NCBI GenBank assembly: GCA_033439265.1
Contig: JAVTVX010000031.1
Span: 2,465,501 to 2,529,500 of the forward strand
Direction of reading: 5' to 3'
Source of the DNA: Dillenia suffruticosa
Lineage: Eukaryota; Streptophyta; Magnoliopsida; Dilleniales; Dilleniaceae
DNA: 64,000 nt
Part shown: positions 11,601 to 24,000 of the stretch, in pieces
Layout of the letters: every line of letters begins with the position of its first letter
Position numbering within the stretch: position 1 is the stretch's first letter
Notes under the pieces: generated by a model
Database searches by the model: none
What the model saw: only the letters and a program-made list of their open reading frames with translations
Told to the model about the DNA's origin: nothing
Made by a program: the position numbers and the translations under genes

Positions 11601-14600
11601 TCTAGGTCTGAACACTTGAAAAAGTGAAGAGCTCGAAGTACTAATTGACGTGTAGGATTTTATTAAATTTCCATAAAAATGTCGTTGAGATCATTACCAT
11701 GTGTCTATATTAACTTTACCAGATATTCTGAAGCTAACAAAGTAAAAGGGTGTGAATTGAAAAGAAAGAGAATTAACTTAAATGTACCAAAATAATTGAA
11801 CAAAAGAGTGGCTTAGTTGGCTTCGACATGTACTTTTACTTGATGTATAAAGCCTTTAGTATGCTAAAGTGATTTTTCCCCCCTTTGATTGCAAGACTTA
11901 CTACTTGTAAGATCTTCCTTTATATAAATAAAAAAGGCAGCCAAGTGCATGAGGTTCCTACTATTCAAGAGTTTGCAGGGCTCGTATTCTTCCTTGAAAT
12001 ACTATTGTATGAAACATTTTGGTATTTAAGTGTTGAAGTAACTTGCAAAGTCCAATTCCTTTGACCTTTGTCTTATTGATTCTCTCTTTGCATGAAATGG
12101 CAGGTTGTGTTCGTTGAACCTTCTGAGGCCCGTGCTGCTTTTAGAGGCTTAGCATATAAACGATACAAGTAGGTTTATTATGTTTTGATGGTTACCATTA
12201 GTTTCTTTCTTTGTAGTAAATGCAGTGGGATTTTTTTTTTTAAATAATAATAAAAAAGGGTGGGAGGTGGCTATTGGGATTGCTACCTCCTCTAGAATGT
12301 TACCATCAGGGCCATTGTCCACTGTGGAATGTGTGGTTTGAGCCTTAAACACTATCTTAGGGCAAGACCATCACCCAAGCCCCACTCATCAAGTTGCCAA
12401 AAGATTGATTATTTGTGGGGATTTTTAGAGTAAAAGACTGGCTATGTTTTTTTTATATGTGTGTGTGTGTATTGGCTTTATCCAACAAGGATTTGGAAAT
12501 TAAAAAAAAATACTCCACAATTGGATGTTACTGAAGCAGAGCTTTAGTGGTAGGCAATGGTTGTAGAAGAAAAGATGAGGTGAAAGAGCACAGTTACGAG
12601 TAAGTAGAGAGAGCTTCTTATGTTTGTTTCGCATGCACTTGAAGCCGGTGCCTTTGTAACAGTGAATTGATCACATTATAACTTAAGATTTATGATAGTT
12701 AGTCTGGTGGACTGACCTTACACAAATGCTGACTTAGCCTGAGAGGTTCAATGACTTGATGGACATTTTGTCGTGAACTTCCTTATTTGCACCCAAAATC
12801 TAGTGAGAGATGTGTTTTGATGGGATGATTGAAATCTCATTTTCTAAATGTATTTTTTTTAATGAACATTAAAGTAATTTAGGAATTTCTAACAGAAAAT
12901 GACTCTTGTTTTCCATTTGACCTAGGGATGCTCCACTATATCTGGAATGGGCTCCGGGCAATATTCTCAGTGGAAAGGCTAAACCTGAAGGCAATCTGGA
13001 TGATAACAGCATTGGTGACCATGATGCCAAGAAGATGATACTAAAGCAGCGTGTAGAAGGATTAACTGACGTGGAAATTGATTCTGAGATAGTTGAGGTC
13101 CAATTTTCTCCTACATGCTTTCATCTCTTTATGTTTTCCCACCATTATTCTTTTCTGTGGTGAACTATCTTGTGACATGCTTACGATGCTTGTGTTTTTT
13201 TCCCCCATCATTTGCTTATCTCTAGTTTTCAACAAGTGATTTGGAGTTAGATCCTCTGGGTGAATATCTTTCCTTTCATATTGTTCTTCATCAGGGTTAT
13301 TTAGGTTTTTCTGCTCCTAATAAGTTGGTGCTTTATTGGTGGAATAGTATTTTCTTCTTTGGTTGGGTCTATGTGCATTCAGAAACATGCTATTTTAGTG
13401 TAATTGTTGTACTAGTGCTTAAGAATGGTAATATCAATTGCAAACTAAAGGTGCCATAAATCTAACGGAAGATAAAAATTAGGATTGAAGATGCCACCTA
13501 TCTATTAAGAAAGATTGTCATTTAAATGCACTGAAAGAATTTTGTGGCAAGCCCTTGTCTAGAAGGACGTGAGTTTATCCAGTACTGAGGCGATGTGAGA
13601 ATTTGATCTGCTTGGTTCTGCAACAGATTACTATTTTTTGATATGACAGCAGTTGGCATGTTGTAACATTAATTCATTATTGTCTTCTTCTGTGAGTTGA
13701 AGTATCTTCTAAACCAATCCCACGGGCTCATCTTAATAGTGCTTTGTGGAAAATTTTGGATTGTTATACAGTAGCAACTACTGTCCTAATCTAACAGGAA
13801 AAGCTTTTATACAATTTTTTTGGGTACTCTTATAGTGGACGTCCAAAAAAAGGATAAGGTATAATGTCCACATTGTTTTGTGACTCTGTCTCTTTAAGCC
13901 CTTGTAAATAATGGTGAAAGTGTTGTTGTTTAAAGGGACTCTTTGCAAGACTAAAACCGTGAGTGGTGAGCATGACCACTCTCTTATATTGCCTTTGATG
14001 TGCTTGGGAGGATATTTAATGCTCTCCTGTGTTTCATAGTAATTCTTTTCCCAGTATATATATTAACTATATATCTTCTTCTATCAAAAAAAACAAAAAA
14101 ACAAAAAAACAAAAAAAAAAAAAGAAAAAAGATTGGATCTTTATATTCAAGGAAATTCTCAAGAAGAATTAGGTAGGGGCACTCAATTTAAGATATTTCT
14201 ATCCCCTTTCTAGCTGGTAATATGTACCACTTTTAGTTAAGGTTTTGGCACATAGATTGAAGGGAGTGATAGAGGTGTTGTGTGGACGTTGCTCTTACAC
14301 TGCCATATAGCATGTGATCAGTGAAATATTTTGTTTTCTATTCGTGATGATCAGAGGATATGTTTCATAAGTATGACTGATTTGCTTATGACCAAGTTCA
14401 GGTGGATGTAGAAAGGATGCTATTTTGTTGTGTAAGAGCACACTAAATGATACTTTTTTATTGTATTTGGACAGAAAGCAATGCCTCCAGAATCTTTACA
14501 AAATCAATTTATTGGTAAATATCTCTTCCGGCATAAGATTGTGTTCTATGCATCTGTTTGGGATTATGTGCATTGGTGCCACTAGAGACATCTGACCATA

Positions 14601-17600
14601 GGATTTGAAAAGTGATGGGAAGGAAATTCTATGTTAGCTCTCCCTTCTTTTCTTTTCTACTGTTACTCAGAGGAATTATTATCCTCTTCTTGTTATATTC
14701 TTCTGTTAATACCAAAATCATTTTTTTTCCTATCCAAAAAGTGAAGTCCTACCATGCAATTGTGCAAGGAGGCTTTTTTTTTTTAATAAATAAGAACAGA
14801 ATTGTTTTTTTCTTGCAAAAAGGCACCAAGGAGGCATGTAGATTAAAACCTACACAAAGAGCAAGTTCGAGAATCTACAATCATGCTACATCAAGAAGGC
14901 AGATTCTTGATGTGGCATGATTGCAAATTGGATGGTGGATGCTAAATTGAAAGCTTTTGGTGGTTGGGTGATTTGGCAATTCAAAACCAAAAAGGTTCAT
15001 GATTCTATCAGTTGGTACAAGGAATTTCTTATTTAATTTTCAAAAAGGATTTGCTTTGTGAACAATTGAGAGATTGGATCTATGCCGACCTTGCCTATTC
15101 TTGGTTGATGATTCTTCTATGGACACTTTTATTCATCTTGAGGTTTCAGGTCAAGCAGTCCTTTGTTGCCTTTTTTATTAATTTTGGGGCTCATGGTATT
15201 GAGCAAGTTGATTTTAAAGGCCTTTTGCTAGGGGTTTGTTGGAGGCTTTTCTATCTGAGAGGAAGGAATTAAATAGACAATAAAGGTTTCTCATCCATTA
15301 TTTGTACAACATGATTATCCTGTTCGAGGCTATATAAAGTGGCTTCTCTAGCTTAAATATAGGCTCCTTTGATTTTAAGTTGTTTTTAATTGAAGGTTTA
15401 ACTTTTAAAGAGTGCCTCACCAAGGGGAAAAATAAGAACTCTTTTAAAGAGTGAGCTCATTTCAGTGGCTGGTATTGTTAACAGGGATGCTTTGGCGGCC
15501 ATTTTAGAGTTTAAGGTGAAAAGTTCAGCTTTCTCTTATTTGGCTCTACCTCTTGGGTCCAAATATGATACAGGATCAGGTGGGATCAATTTGTTGGAAA
15601 GACTGATCTGCGAAAATTGAAATGAGCATCCATCTGCTAAAACTGAAATGAGCATCGAAATTATTGTTGTAATTAAAAAAATGTATACGGGATTGTTTAT
15701 TGGAGTTGTAGAGCATTAGGTGGGGAAGTATTTATATCAACGACTACCCATAGAAAATAGAAAGATCATTTAAAAATATTTATTAGGTGCATTGCTCTTC
15801 CCCTTTTCTGTAGAAACATTTTTTCACATGCCCCGTTGTTGATAAACGTTAAAAGAGTAATTTATGGGAGTTCCATCAAATAGGCCTTGGCAGGCAAAGG
15901 AGACATTTTTTATCTTGAAATTGCTTGATAGTTACGTCGTAGTAGGGCTTTACATAGTGAGAACAGTTGCTTCTAAAGCAACACAAATGACTACATCCTT
16001 TGTGCAAAATTAACCCCTTGGAAGAAACATTGCTAGGAGTATACAGCACAACATCTTTTTATGGCTGTTCTCAAGACTCAAGACTGCACATTTGTGCATG
16101 TGTATCCAATATAGATCAAGAATCTGCAATTTATGAAATCTTGCCCCTTTTTTTATGTGCATGAACTCCTTGCATCACTGCTTCTTTTCATATGCATTTG
16201 GTGTTGGTTGCATGTAGCTGTTCAATTGCTGACTTAACAGGCTTCACAAGATTATTGTTTGTGAAGCATTTTGTTCATTTTCAATGATCTTTTCTTCTTT
16301 TTGTTTATGCTGCAGTCACGATCTCTTTTTGTCAAGAATTTGAATTTCAAGACTACTGATGAGAGTTTGAAAAATCATGTGAGCAAAAATATGAAAGAGG
16401 GGAAGATATTAAGTGTCAAGGTAACTTTTTGGCCTCCAAAAGTTTATGTTCTTAGTTATTATGCATATTTTCCCTCTTTTTTTAGGAGGGTGTTTACATT
16501 CATTTGCCTGTCCTCTTAAAGCAATAAATGATGATATTATCTTCTGTCCACTTGCAGGTGAAGAAGCACTTGAAAAATGGAAAAAATGTGTCCATGGGTT
16601 TTGGATTTATAGAGTTTGATTCTGTGGAGACAGCAACATATATTTGCCGAGACTTGCAAGTAATAGTTCTTGTTGTGTATTGACTTATTTTAATTTACAT
16701 TTTATTTCTTAGATTTGTGGAAAATAGATGCTACTAAACATGTTTTGCTCTCAGGGAACTGTTTTGGATGGGCATGCTCTGATCTTGCAACTTTGTCATG
16801 CCAAAAAGGAGGAAAAAGTTCTGAATAAGTCTGGAAAGGATAGGAGTTCCACAAAATTGATAGTAAGAAATGTAGCCTTTGAGGCAACTGCAAAAGATCT
16901 CAGACAGTTGTTTAGTCCTTTTGGCCAGGTATGAATATTTTGATTTCTGCTATAGTTGAATAGAGTTGTTGCATCAGGAAGTTGCATTAATTGATGGATC
17001 ATTAAGGAAATCTAGGAATTTTGGTGAAAGGGAAAGCCATTGGTACTTTTTCAAACTTTAATTTGGAATTTTAAAATTGTTTTTACTTGACCTTTTTACT
17101 TTTATAAAAGGTGGAATTGCAGATTCCATTTCTTGCTAGCTCTAATTTCACCCTGGGGTATCTTTGAATGTACATGGTCTACTCGAACACCCTTTGTACC
17201 CTTAGCTCTTATTTTTAATAGACTGTCCTCTGAGAAGTTATTCAAACTGGGATAAGATATATCATTCCCGTCTGTTTAAGCTTGATTTCGTATTACATTG
17301 TTGAGGTGTGAGCATGGGCTAACTGTTTGAAGTGGTTTTGAATTTTTGTTGAGTTCTTAAAGACAATTTAGATGACAACCTATCATTCAAAAACTGGAGA
17401 ATAGCACCTTTGCTTCTCACAGTGTTCCATGCTCGATCTTGTCTTTTTCCCTGGTGCTGAGGTTGTTTGTCTGTACTCTATATTAGCTTTAACCAGCACT
17501 AAAGGAGATTTATACTGCAATCCAGATAAAGAGCTTAAGGCTGCCAAAGAAGTTTGGGAACCACAGAGGCTTTGCATTTATAGAGTATGTGACAAAGCAA

Positions 17601-17913
17601 GAGGCACAGAGTGCACTTGAAGCTCTTTCAAACACGCATCTGTATGGTCGGCATCTGGTGAGTCCATGGCATGTTGAAGCAACATTTCCTTATCTATGCC
17701 ATTGGCAGAACTGTAACCATCAATCACAACTTTTTGCAGGTCCTGGAAAGAGCAAAGGAGGGCGAGAGCTTGGAAGAATTACGAGCTCGAACTGCTGCTC
17801 AATTTACTGATGAGCAAAATGGTTATCAAAATTTGACAAAGTTATCCAAGAAAAGAAAGCATATGGATGTCTTGGATGAAGACCGTTTCAAGTTTGATAA
17901 AATTGCAGATTAG
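3436..17913 (+). CDS. MRD1/RBM19-like nucleolar protein with five RRM domains
   Basis: Fifteen exons: 3436-3437, 3560-3667, 3759-3873, 4440-5164, 5311-5442, 5680-5769, 5907-6030, 8707-9030, 12104-12168, 12926-13097, 16316-16420, 16558-16659, 16755-16928, 17526-17657, 17740-17913. They total 2544 bases, 847 residues. RRM1 spans about residues 2-80 ([14 protein letters not shown]), RRM2 304-382 ([14 protein letters not shown]), RRM3 501-573 (ILVKNL, with a weak second RNP motif), RRM4 622-704 ([14 protein letters not shown]) and RRM5 722-795 ([14 protein letters not shown]). A charged linker with an acidic [11 protein letters not shown] patch near residue 227 separates RRM1 from RRM2. The tail is basic and ends FDKIAD. 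The family (yeast Mrd1, animal RBM19) binds pre-rRNA and helps build the small-subunit processome in the nucleolus. That role is inferred here. The start codon is split AT/G by intron 1. Introns of 2.7, 3.1 and 3.2 kb carry LINE debris. Exons 10 and 11 join directly, because any extra exon seen between them breaks the frame. Confidence 0.93.
3454..3494. repeat. (CT)n microsatellite in intron 1
   Basis: About twenty CT units lie just after the first donor site of the MRD1/RBM19-like gene, inside the 122-base first intron (3438-3559). Confidence 0.9.
5617..5679 (+). repeat. (CT)n microsatellite forming a 3' splice-site pyrimidine tract
   Basis: A CT run of about 55 bases leads straight into CCCCTCCAG, the acceptor of exon 6 (starts 5680) of the MRD1/RBM19-like gene. 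The repeat therefore takes the place of the usual polypyrimidine tract. Confidence 0.85.
7440..8345 (+). pseudogene. LINE reverse-transcriptase remnant in intron 7
   Basis: Broken frames read like the late part of a plant LINE open reading frame 2. At about 7465-7530 there is [11 protein letters not shown], a decayed form of the reverse-transcriptase active-site block (YADD/FADD type). It is followed by a stretch like [28 protein letters not shown], where the family reads 'QKDGEIDEDV..RI..GWLKWR'. Stops and frameshifts are frequent. The fragment lies in the same direction as the host gene. A further repeat of the LINE's '.MR.LR' region follows (see the tandem duplication at 7861-8071). Confidence 0.7.
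7861..8071 (+). repeat. Two tandem copies of a ~100 bp LINE segment
   Basis: Copy 1 starts CTGTAATACCATGA at 7861 and copy 2 starts CTGTAATAATATGA at 7972, a period of 111 bases. Both contain GTGTTTG.CTATCAAAAAC and TGTAGCGGA.TTGAGAAT-like words. The copies have diverged clearly, so the duplication is old. Confidence 0.75.
15040..15600 (+). pseudogene. LINE reverse-transcriptase remnant in intron 10
   Basis: Around 15470-15580 one frame reads [16 protein letters not shown] followed by [12 protein letters not shown]. This matches the 'YLGLPLG' block of plant L1-type LINE reverse transcriptases. Upstream, near 15100-15140, a [16 protein letters not shown] stretch could be the decayed active-site region, but the frames are broken. 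It sits in sense orientation in the 3.2 kb intron 13098-16315. Confidence 0.55.
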
Positions 17914-19732
17914 TGCTTATGGCCACTGACTTGATATGAAATTATCTCTCCTTGTTTTAATCTTTGTATGTATTTTTCATTGGTACGTTGTTCTCTTTTT
18001 GAAGGTAAAATAGCTCCTTTTTTCTAGCTAGTAAAAAGGATTGCATGAAATTTTCTACTGGTTCTCTTGTTCACTATTGCTTATGTTATTGTATGTCATG
18101 TTTTTAATCTTGGTGAGAGGAAAGGAGAAGTGGTGTGTGTGAAGAGGCAAAAGGGCAAAGTACTTGGTGAGAACATGAAGGTGGAAATTACTAGTTCAAT
18201 GTCTGGCATGGTTATGGTTGCTCTGTTTTGGATTGAATTTAATGGCGTAGCTGTAAAATGCAAAGAACATGGTTCAAGGGGGCTGCATTTGCACAGCCGC
18301 CCAAAACAGAGCAAGGATTGAAGAATGGAGCATGTGAGGGGAGGGGAGGAAAAAGAACCGAGTAGGAATAAGTATTTGAGTGACAGAAAATTTTCTCATT
18401 CATTTGTTCAATTCTTCATTTGTTATTAAATTTGCTTTAATTTAGGCTTCTGTTGGATTTTTCTTGCTCTTGCGGTTGATTTTTCAGTTCATGGGATTTC
18501 TGTATCGGTTCAATTTTGCTTCAGATTATTGCTCGTCGCCCATTCCTGTTAATCTCTCTCTCTCTCTCTCTCTCTCGAGCTATTTCTTGTGTAGAATGGT
18601 TTTAGCAGGGCAGTGAAACTTCCTTTCTATTTTTTTTTTTTTTTTTGGTACCATGGCTAGGCCACCAACCAGTATTCGGGGTTTCTCTGTTTTGAATCAC
18701 GTTTGATTTTTTGAAGCAGAGTGTGCAGTGGTTAGTGGTGGGATATTTTTGGAGTTCCATGTTTGTCCTGCACCTGGGTCTTTATTTTTCATTTTACGTT
18801 TTTGGGATATTAGGTACAGGTTCAGATCGAAGTGGGTGCTGTGGCTCTATATTTGCTTTTGTTTTTGTTGTCAGATCAGAGGTCAATTTGCAGGTGTCTT
18901 GCGGACTGGCTGTGGTTTTGTCTCTTGGTGTCTTAAGGGTAAAGGCCAATTATTATTATTATTGTTTTGGTTTTATGATCTTAGGTTCTCCCTTGCCTGT
19001 TTCTGCTAGGAGGGGGGTCTGCTTGGTATGGGATTGGATTTAGGGGGTGAGAGAGAGATCAATTACTTGGTAAAGCATCTCAACTGTACATCTTTGAAAG
19101 CCATGTATAATCAATCAATCATGCATCTGCATATTCATACTTCGAAAAATTGCATTTCTTTGAATGAACTCTGGGCTACCCCATATCCACCAAGCACTGG
19201 CCTTGGTATTACCTAAAATTAATATGCTTTGGGACCAGCCCTCAAAATAATAAGGTATTGGGCAAAATATATGCGCTTGGTGTTTGGTTGGGTCAGGGTT
19301 GAATTCAAAATTTATCCATTGCACCTTACAATGGATAAATGAGGCACAGCATGACTATCTACTTTTTCAAATCATTAAGCCCAACCTTTTATCATCTTGG
19401 GAAAATCCATTTTATAAAAAAGGAAAACAATTGATTTATTCATGTTGATAGAAAATAATGATCTGATAAATTTTATCTTGAAAATCCGATTTAATTTTAG
19501 TTGAGCATAATTTCAAATTTTTTTAATTTATTATTCTATAATTTCTCACCGATAACAACACCATATGTCATGTGCTTAGAACACAAACGTCAACTAGTTA
19601 TATAGTCCACTATTTTTTGACCCTGACCTAATTTTGCATCGCTAACTTCGACCCGTTTTATTGTTATTAACTAGATTCTGAAACTTTAATTGTATTTAAA
19701 ACCTGATCTGCCACTTATATTATCTTAAATAT
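17914..19732. other. Spacer between the MRD1-like gene and the duplicated block
   Basis: This holds the 3' untranslated region of the MRD1/RBM19-like gene, with no standard AATAAA near its stop, and then unassigned sequence. There is a (CT)n run at about 18553-18576. Frames of up to 110 codons near 18.7-19.0 kb resemble no family and overlap one another, so they are not called. Confidence 0.6.
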
Positions 19733-20497
19733 ATCTAATTTTGCATGGATCTGCCCTCAAAAAAGAGGCTTTGAGCAATTATATTAATCATCGTTCACAA
19801 TAACATTAACATGCTCCTGGAGATTGTAGTAAAGGCCTAATTTGGTGTCTCCAATTCTAATTCTAGTAAAGTTCATTTATAAATTTTCTTTTAAAAAAAT
19901 TAGAAATAATTTATAGTTTTGCAATTTAGAGAGTTAAAATTGATTTTTTTTTTTAATTTTTAATTAGTAAAATATTTAAAAAGATATAATTAAAATGAAA
20001 TCTTTACACAGAGATAATATAAAAGTAATTTAGTTTCAAATACATTACGAAAATTATCAAACTTAACACGGTGAACCCATTCTAAGTAATGGGAAAATTT
20101 TCAAATTAACCTACCTTGATGTGGTATAAAATGTCATTATTAGTCCTTGGAGGGATAAACTTGTCATGATAGAGCTTTACCTTCCCAAAAAGTCAACCTT
20201 GATTAAATTTATCTCTATTTTATTTTCTTTTCTTTTAAATATTTTTAATTAAAATAAAAATTTTTCATGAAAAATAAAAAATATAGCAAGTAAAAACTAA
20301 ATTTCTACATACAAGAGATCAGAACTTTTCAGAGAAAATTATCATATAAGTAGCATACACATGGAAAACCATTAAAGAAAATTAAGTCCTAATTAATAAT
20401 CTTAAACAACTAGAGGCTCCGTTCATTTAAAAGAGGTTTCTAAAGAAATTTTATCCATATAAGCCATTGTCTTCTTCCAATTAAATACGCGTGTGTG

Positions 20498-20502
<5 letters not shown>

Positions 20503-20570
<68 letters not shown>
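20503..20570. repeat. (GA)n microsatellite, unit A
   Basis: More than thirty GA units lie downstream (3' side) of VSR copy A. The matching repeat in unit B at about 33578-33630 is shorter. Confidence 0.9.
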
Positions 20571-20573
<3 letters not shown>

Positions 20574-21036
20574 TTTTAGATAAATTTCATGGGGCCGGGA
20601 GTTAGAATATACATATACAACAGTAATTGTATGATTTCCATAATAACCAGTGCAAAAAGTACATCTTATTTCACATAATGGTGTTTTCTCTGAAACGATG
20701 CGTCTTTATAACCACCGTCACATGTACCTTAACCATCCCACATTTACTACTCTATAAATTTTATCTACACAAGACTAAAGAGGGGAAAAAAATACCTGTG
20801 AAGACTTTAAAATTTTTCTCTGTGTGAGGGATAAATTCAAAGGTCTCTCTTTAGGTATAACTGCAAAGGCTGACCCCTAGAACAGAACGTTGGATGCCAA
20901 ACCACAAGCAGGTACTTCTGCAACAGCACAACTTGCTCCAACCCTTGATTCTACATATGGAACAAGCAATGATATTAACTAAAAACAAGAACAATAAGCA
21001 GATTTACTGGTAAGAGTTGAGATTTTTTTGGATACC

Positions 21037-24000
21037 TTAAACCGATGAGCCGTGCCGCAATGGTTGGGCTTCAGGATGAACTTCATTGGCCTGATGGTTG
21101 TCGAGAGGCATGTACTGTGACATGATCGCCATAATCTCCGAGTCCATGTAAGACTAAACAGAAGACGGATATTTTAGCATGGTCGACAAGAAAAACAGAA
21201 TGAAAAGTGTGGATTCGAATTCACTAATATTCATTTCCATACCCGAAGCCTGTATTTATAAAATACATAACCGGCTAAACCAGCACCCACCGCAGCTGCC
21301 AGGACTATGAAGGTAAGGAGCCACCCAAACTTCGATGCATTGCGCTCTGAATCGCAAGTGAACAATGTTTAGAAAAGAGGTAAGTACTTTCATATACAAA
21401 TCAACACATAGCAGTGGATAGAAACTACATAGCAGGCTGACGTTCTGAAAACAATTATGAAAAAATTGAATCAAGTCATGAACAAATTTACGAGTCCTAT
21501 CAACAAAAACATCCAAAAGGGACATGAATGCTCATGTTGATTGCAATTAAAAAAACCTCATAACTCTCCATTCAGTGGATAGAAACTACATAGCAGGATA
21601 TATTCAAATTAGCATACAAATTTTTCCTGCATGACTTTCTGTAATTTTCTCTTGCAGTCACTCCTCAAATTAATGCCTATATTGATGGAACCAACAATCA
21701 AGTAGATTTTAGCCTAGGAAACAGACCCCACGAAAGAATTTAAAGGCTCAAGTTTTCTTGAAAAATAATTAACACTATGGAGGACTTCTGAAGTCTTCTA
21801 ACATTAATGTGAATAAGTACACGTGCCATCAAAATTCATAGTTCAATAGTTTTCGACAAGTAATATAAATGCTACAAATGTTTTCTGCAGGTAGAGCAGC
21901 TTGTCTACAAATGAAACTCTAGTAGTCTTACCAATGCATGCATCCTGCTCCGCTATATAGATGCGGTCCCCCGTGCACTTGCACTCATATCCACCCCAAG
22001 TATCCTTACAGGTGCAACCATCACACTGACAAGCAAGATGTTCCATGCATTCATCGATATCTGGTAAACAACCAAACAGAAACAAGATTTAGGACACGAA
22101 ATTTTCTTATAACACAGTGTATAAGCAATGTGCACAGATTGCTATGAGAAAGGAAAAGCACCTTCACACTTCTGACCATCCCCGCGAAAGCCATTTGGGC
22201 AGCGACAGCCTGTCAACTCAGACTCCTATTTAACATGGGATTTGATAACAAAGCACGAATTTGGCATCAGTTAGATAGTGGAGTAGAGGAAATATACCGT
22301 ATATCAATATCTCTGTGCACAAAGTGATTGTATATGAAATCATCAAACATGCAAAAAAGCAATCAAACAAAAGATAAGGAATAACATCACTGAACTGAGC
22401 AAGCAGAGAAAGTTTTTCCCGATTTAGTTTCTGACCAGCAGCCACCATTGTCTATTGCACATCTGGCAGGTCCCACAGCTGAAAATGGAGAAGGATATGT
22501 TACCATCTGGATGCATTTGCATAAACCTTTGTATCAGCACAGGCCAAGGAAGAACTCAGCCAGAAGAAAATTCCTATATTATCAGTAATTAATTCATTTG
22601 AACAGGTAAGGCAACACAAGGGGCACCCGTATGACCAAAAGAAAAAAGATCTGCTCCACATTTCTCGTTGTCTTATTGCTAAATGGTACTATAGTAGTCC
22701 CATACATTTTAGTGGGGCAGCTTAATCAAGGCAAAAGTATGCAATTGCTCAGATTTAATAACAGTTCAGAGATACCAATTCTAGGACTGTTGCAGACAAA
22801 AATGCCACACAGCTACATGACATTTATTGATGTAGTCTGCCGGAAGCAACAGTCAGTTGAATGAGGTTGTAATCTACAAAGGCAATCTTGGGTCCTTTAA
22901 AGGAAAACATCTGAGCATATGATTTTTCCTATTGAAATATTTTCACCAACAGCTTTTAGCTGGTTTTATTTAGCTCGAGCTCATTTAAGGAACAAGACTC
23001 CAAACATTCTATTTGAAGAGTTCTAGGACATAAACTGCCACAATGACCCAAACTTGTGTAATTAATTAGACGAATCCACTTGAAATTTTGTCATTATTAA
23101 CAACCTTCGTTTTAGATTGTCTGACAAGTCCTAATTCTTATTGTCATGGCAGTCTCCAATCTTGTAATCTGAGATTTGTGAAATCAGTGTATCACAGAAG
23201 CTACATTTATCTTCCCATCGCCAGCTAAACAAAATGAAACTAAAGATTTAACTCTTGCCGATTATAAAGTGCTTCAAATGACTGAGCTGCAAAATAATCT
23301 AAGGGTCTCTATTTGCATTCTAGTCAAGAGTTGATGACCCTTCTTCTTCTTCTGCCTCGGACACGGTTCAGATAAACCAGTTAAGACTCATCTTCTGCTT
23401 TCTTCGTATCCTACAAACACACACACACACACACACACACACCCACATATACCTTTTGGTTTTTGGGAGGAGGGGAGTTCCTTATGCATGAAAAACTCTA
23501 GAGAATGCAGATTACTACACCTAGGAAACATAATAATTGTAATGCATATGTGTAGATAGCGGCAATGAATATGATATGGATACTGGGATACAGCAATTCC
23601 TTTTAAAGAAATGATATAGGACTCTCCGACTCAAAATTATTACAATGAAAACCAGAATGTAAATCTCAATTAATAAAGAAACTCAGCTTGTAATTCAAAA
23701 CTCACCTTGCTTTGGCCATTGAAAAAGCACAGTTAATGCAGTGTGATTGCCAGTAACATAAAGCATATTGGTTCCACTAGTTAAAGTCTGGCCACTTCTA
23801 TTTTCAAATGCTAGTAAGCTTTAGATAGAAGGCTTACCCTTACAAGATGTATAGCCATCTCCTGCATACTGAACACCACGCACAACAGGGCACTCACAAA
23901 TTCTCCCCCTATATGTGTCCTGAGTAAGATTTAACGCACTATTTTAGATGGAAAAGGATGCAGTAAAATATTTGGACAAACCCTGACAGACGGCTAAGAC

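Noticed and set aside
14475..14514. A 40-base AG/GT-bounded stretch (AAAGCAATGCC...) in intron 10 of the MRD1-like gene that looks like a small exon
   Set aside because: Including it shifts the frame (40 is not a multiple of three). Joining 13097 directly to 16316 gives a continuous ...[13 protein letters not shown] reading like the family and a total CDS divisible by three. It could at most be a rare poison exon.
18711..19043. A 110-codon plus-strand frame downstream of the MRD1-like gene
   Set aside because: It overlaps another frame of 93 codons, has low-complexity YYYY-type stretches, and shows no recognisable domain or splice context.
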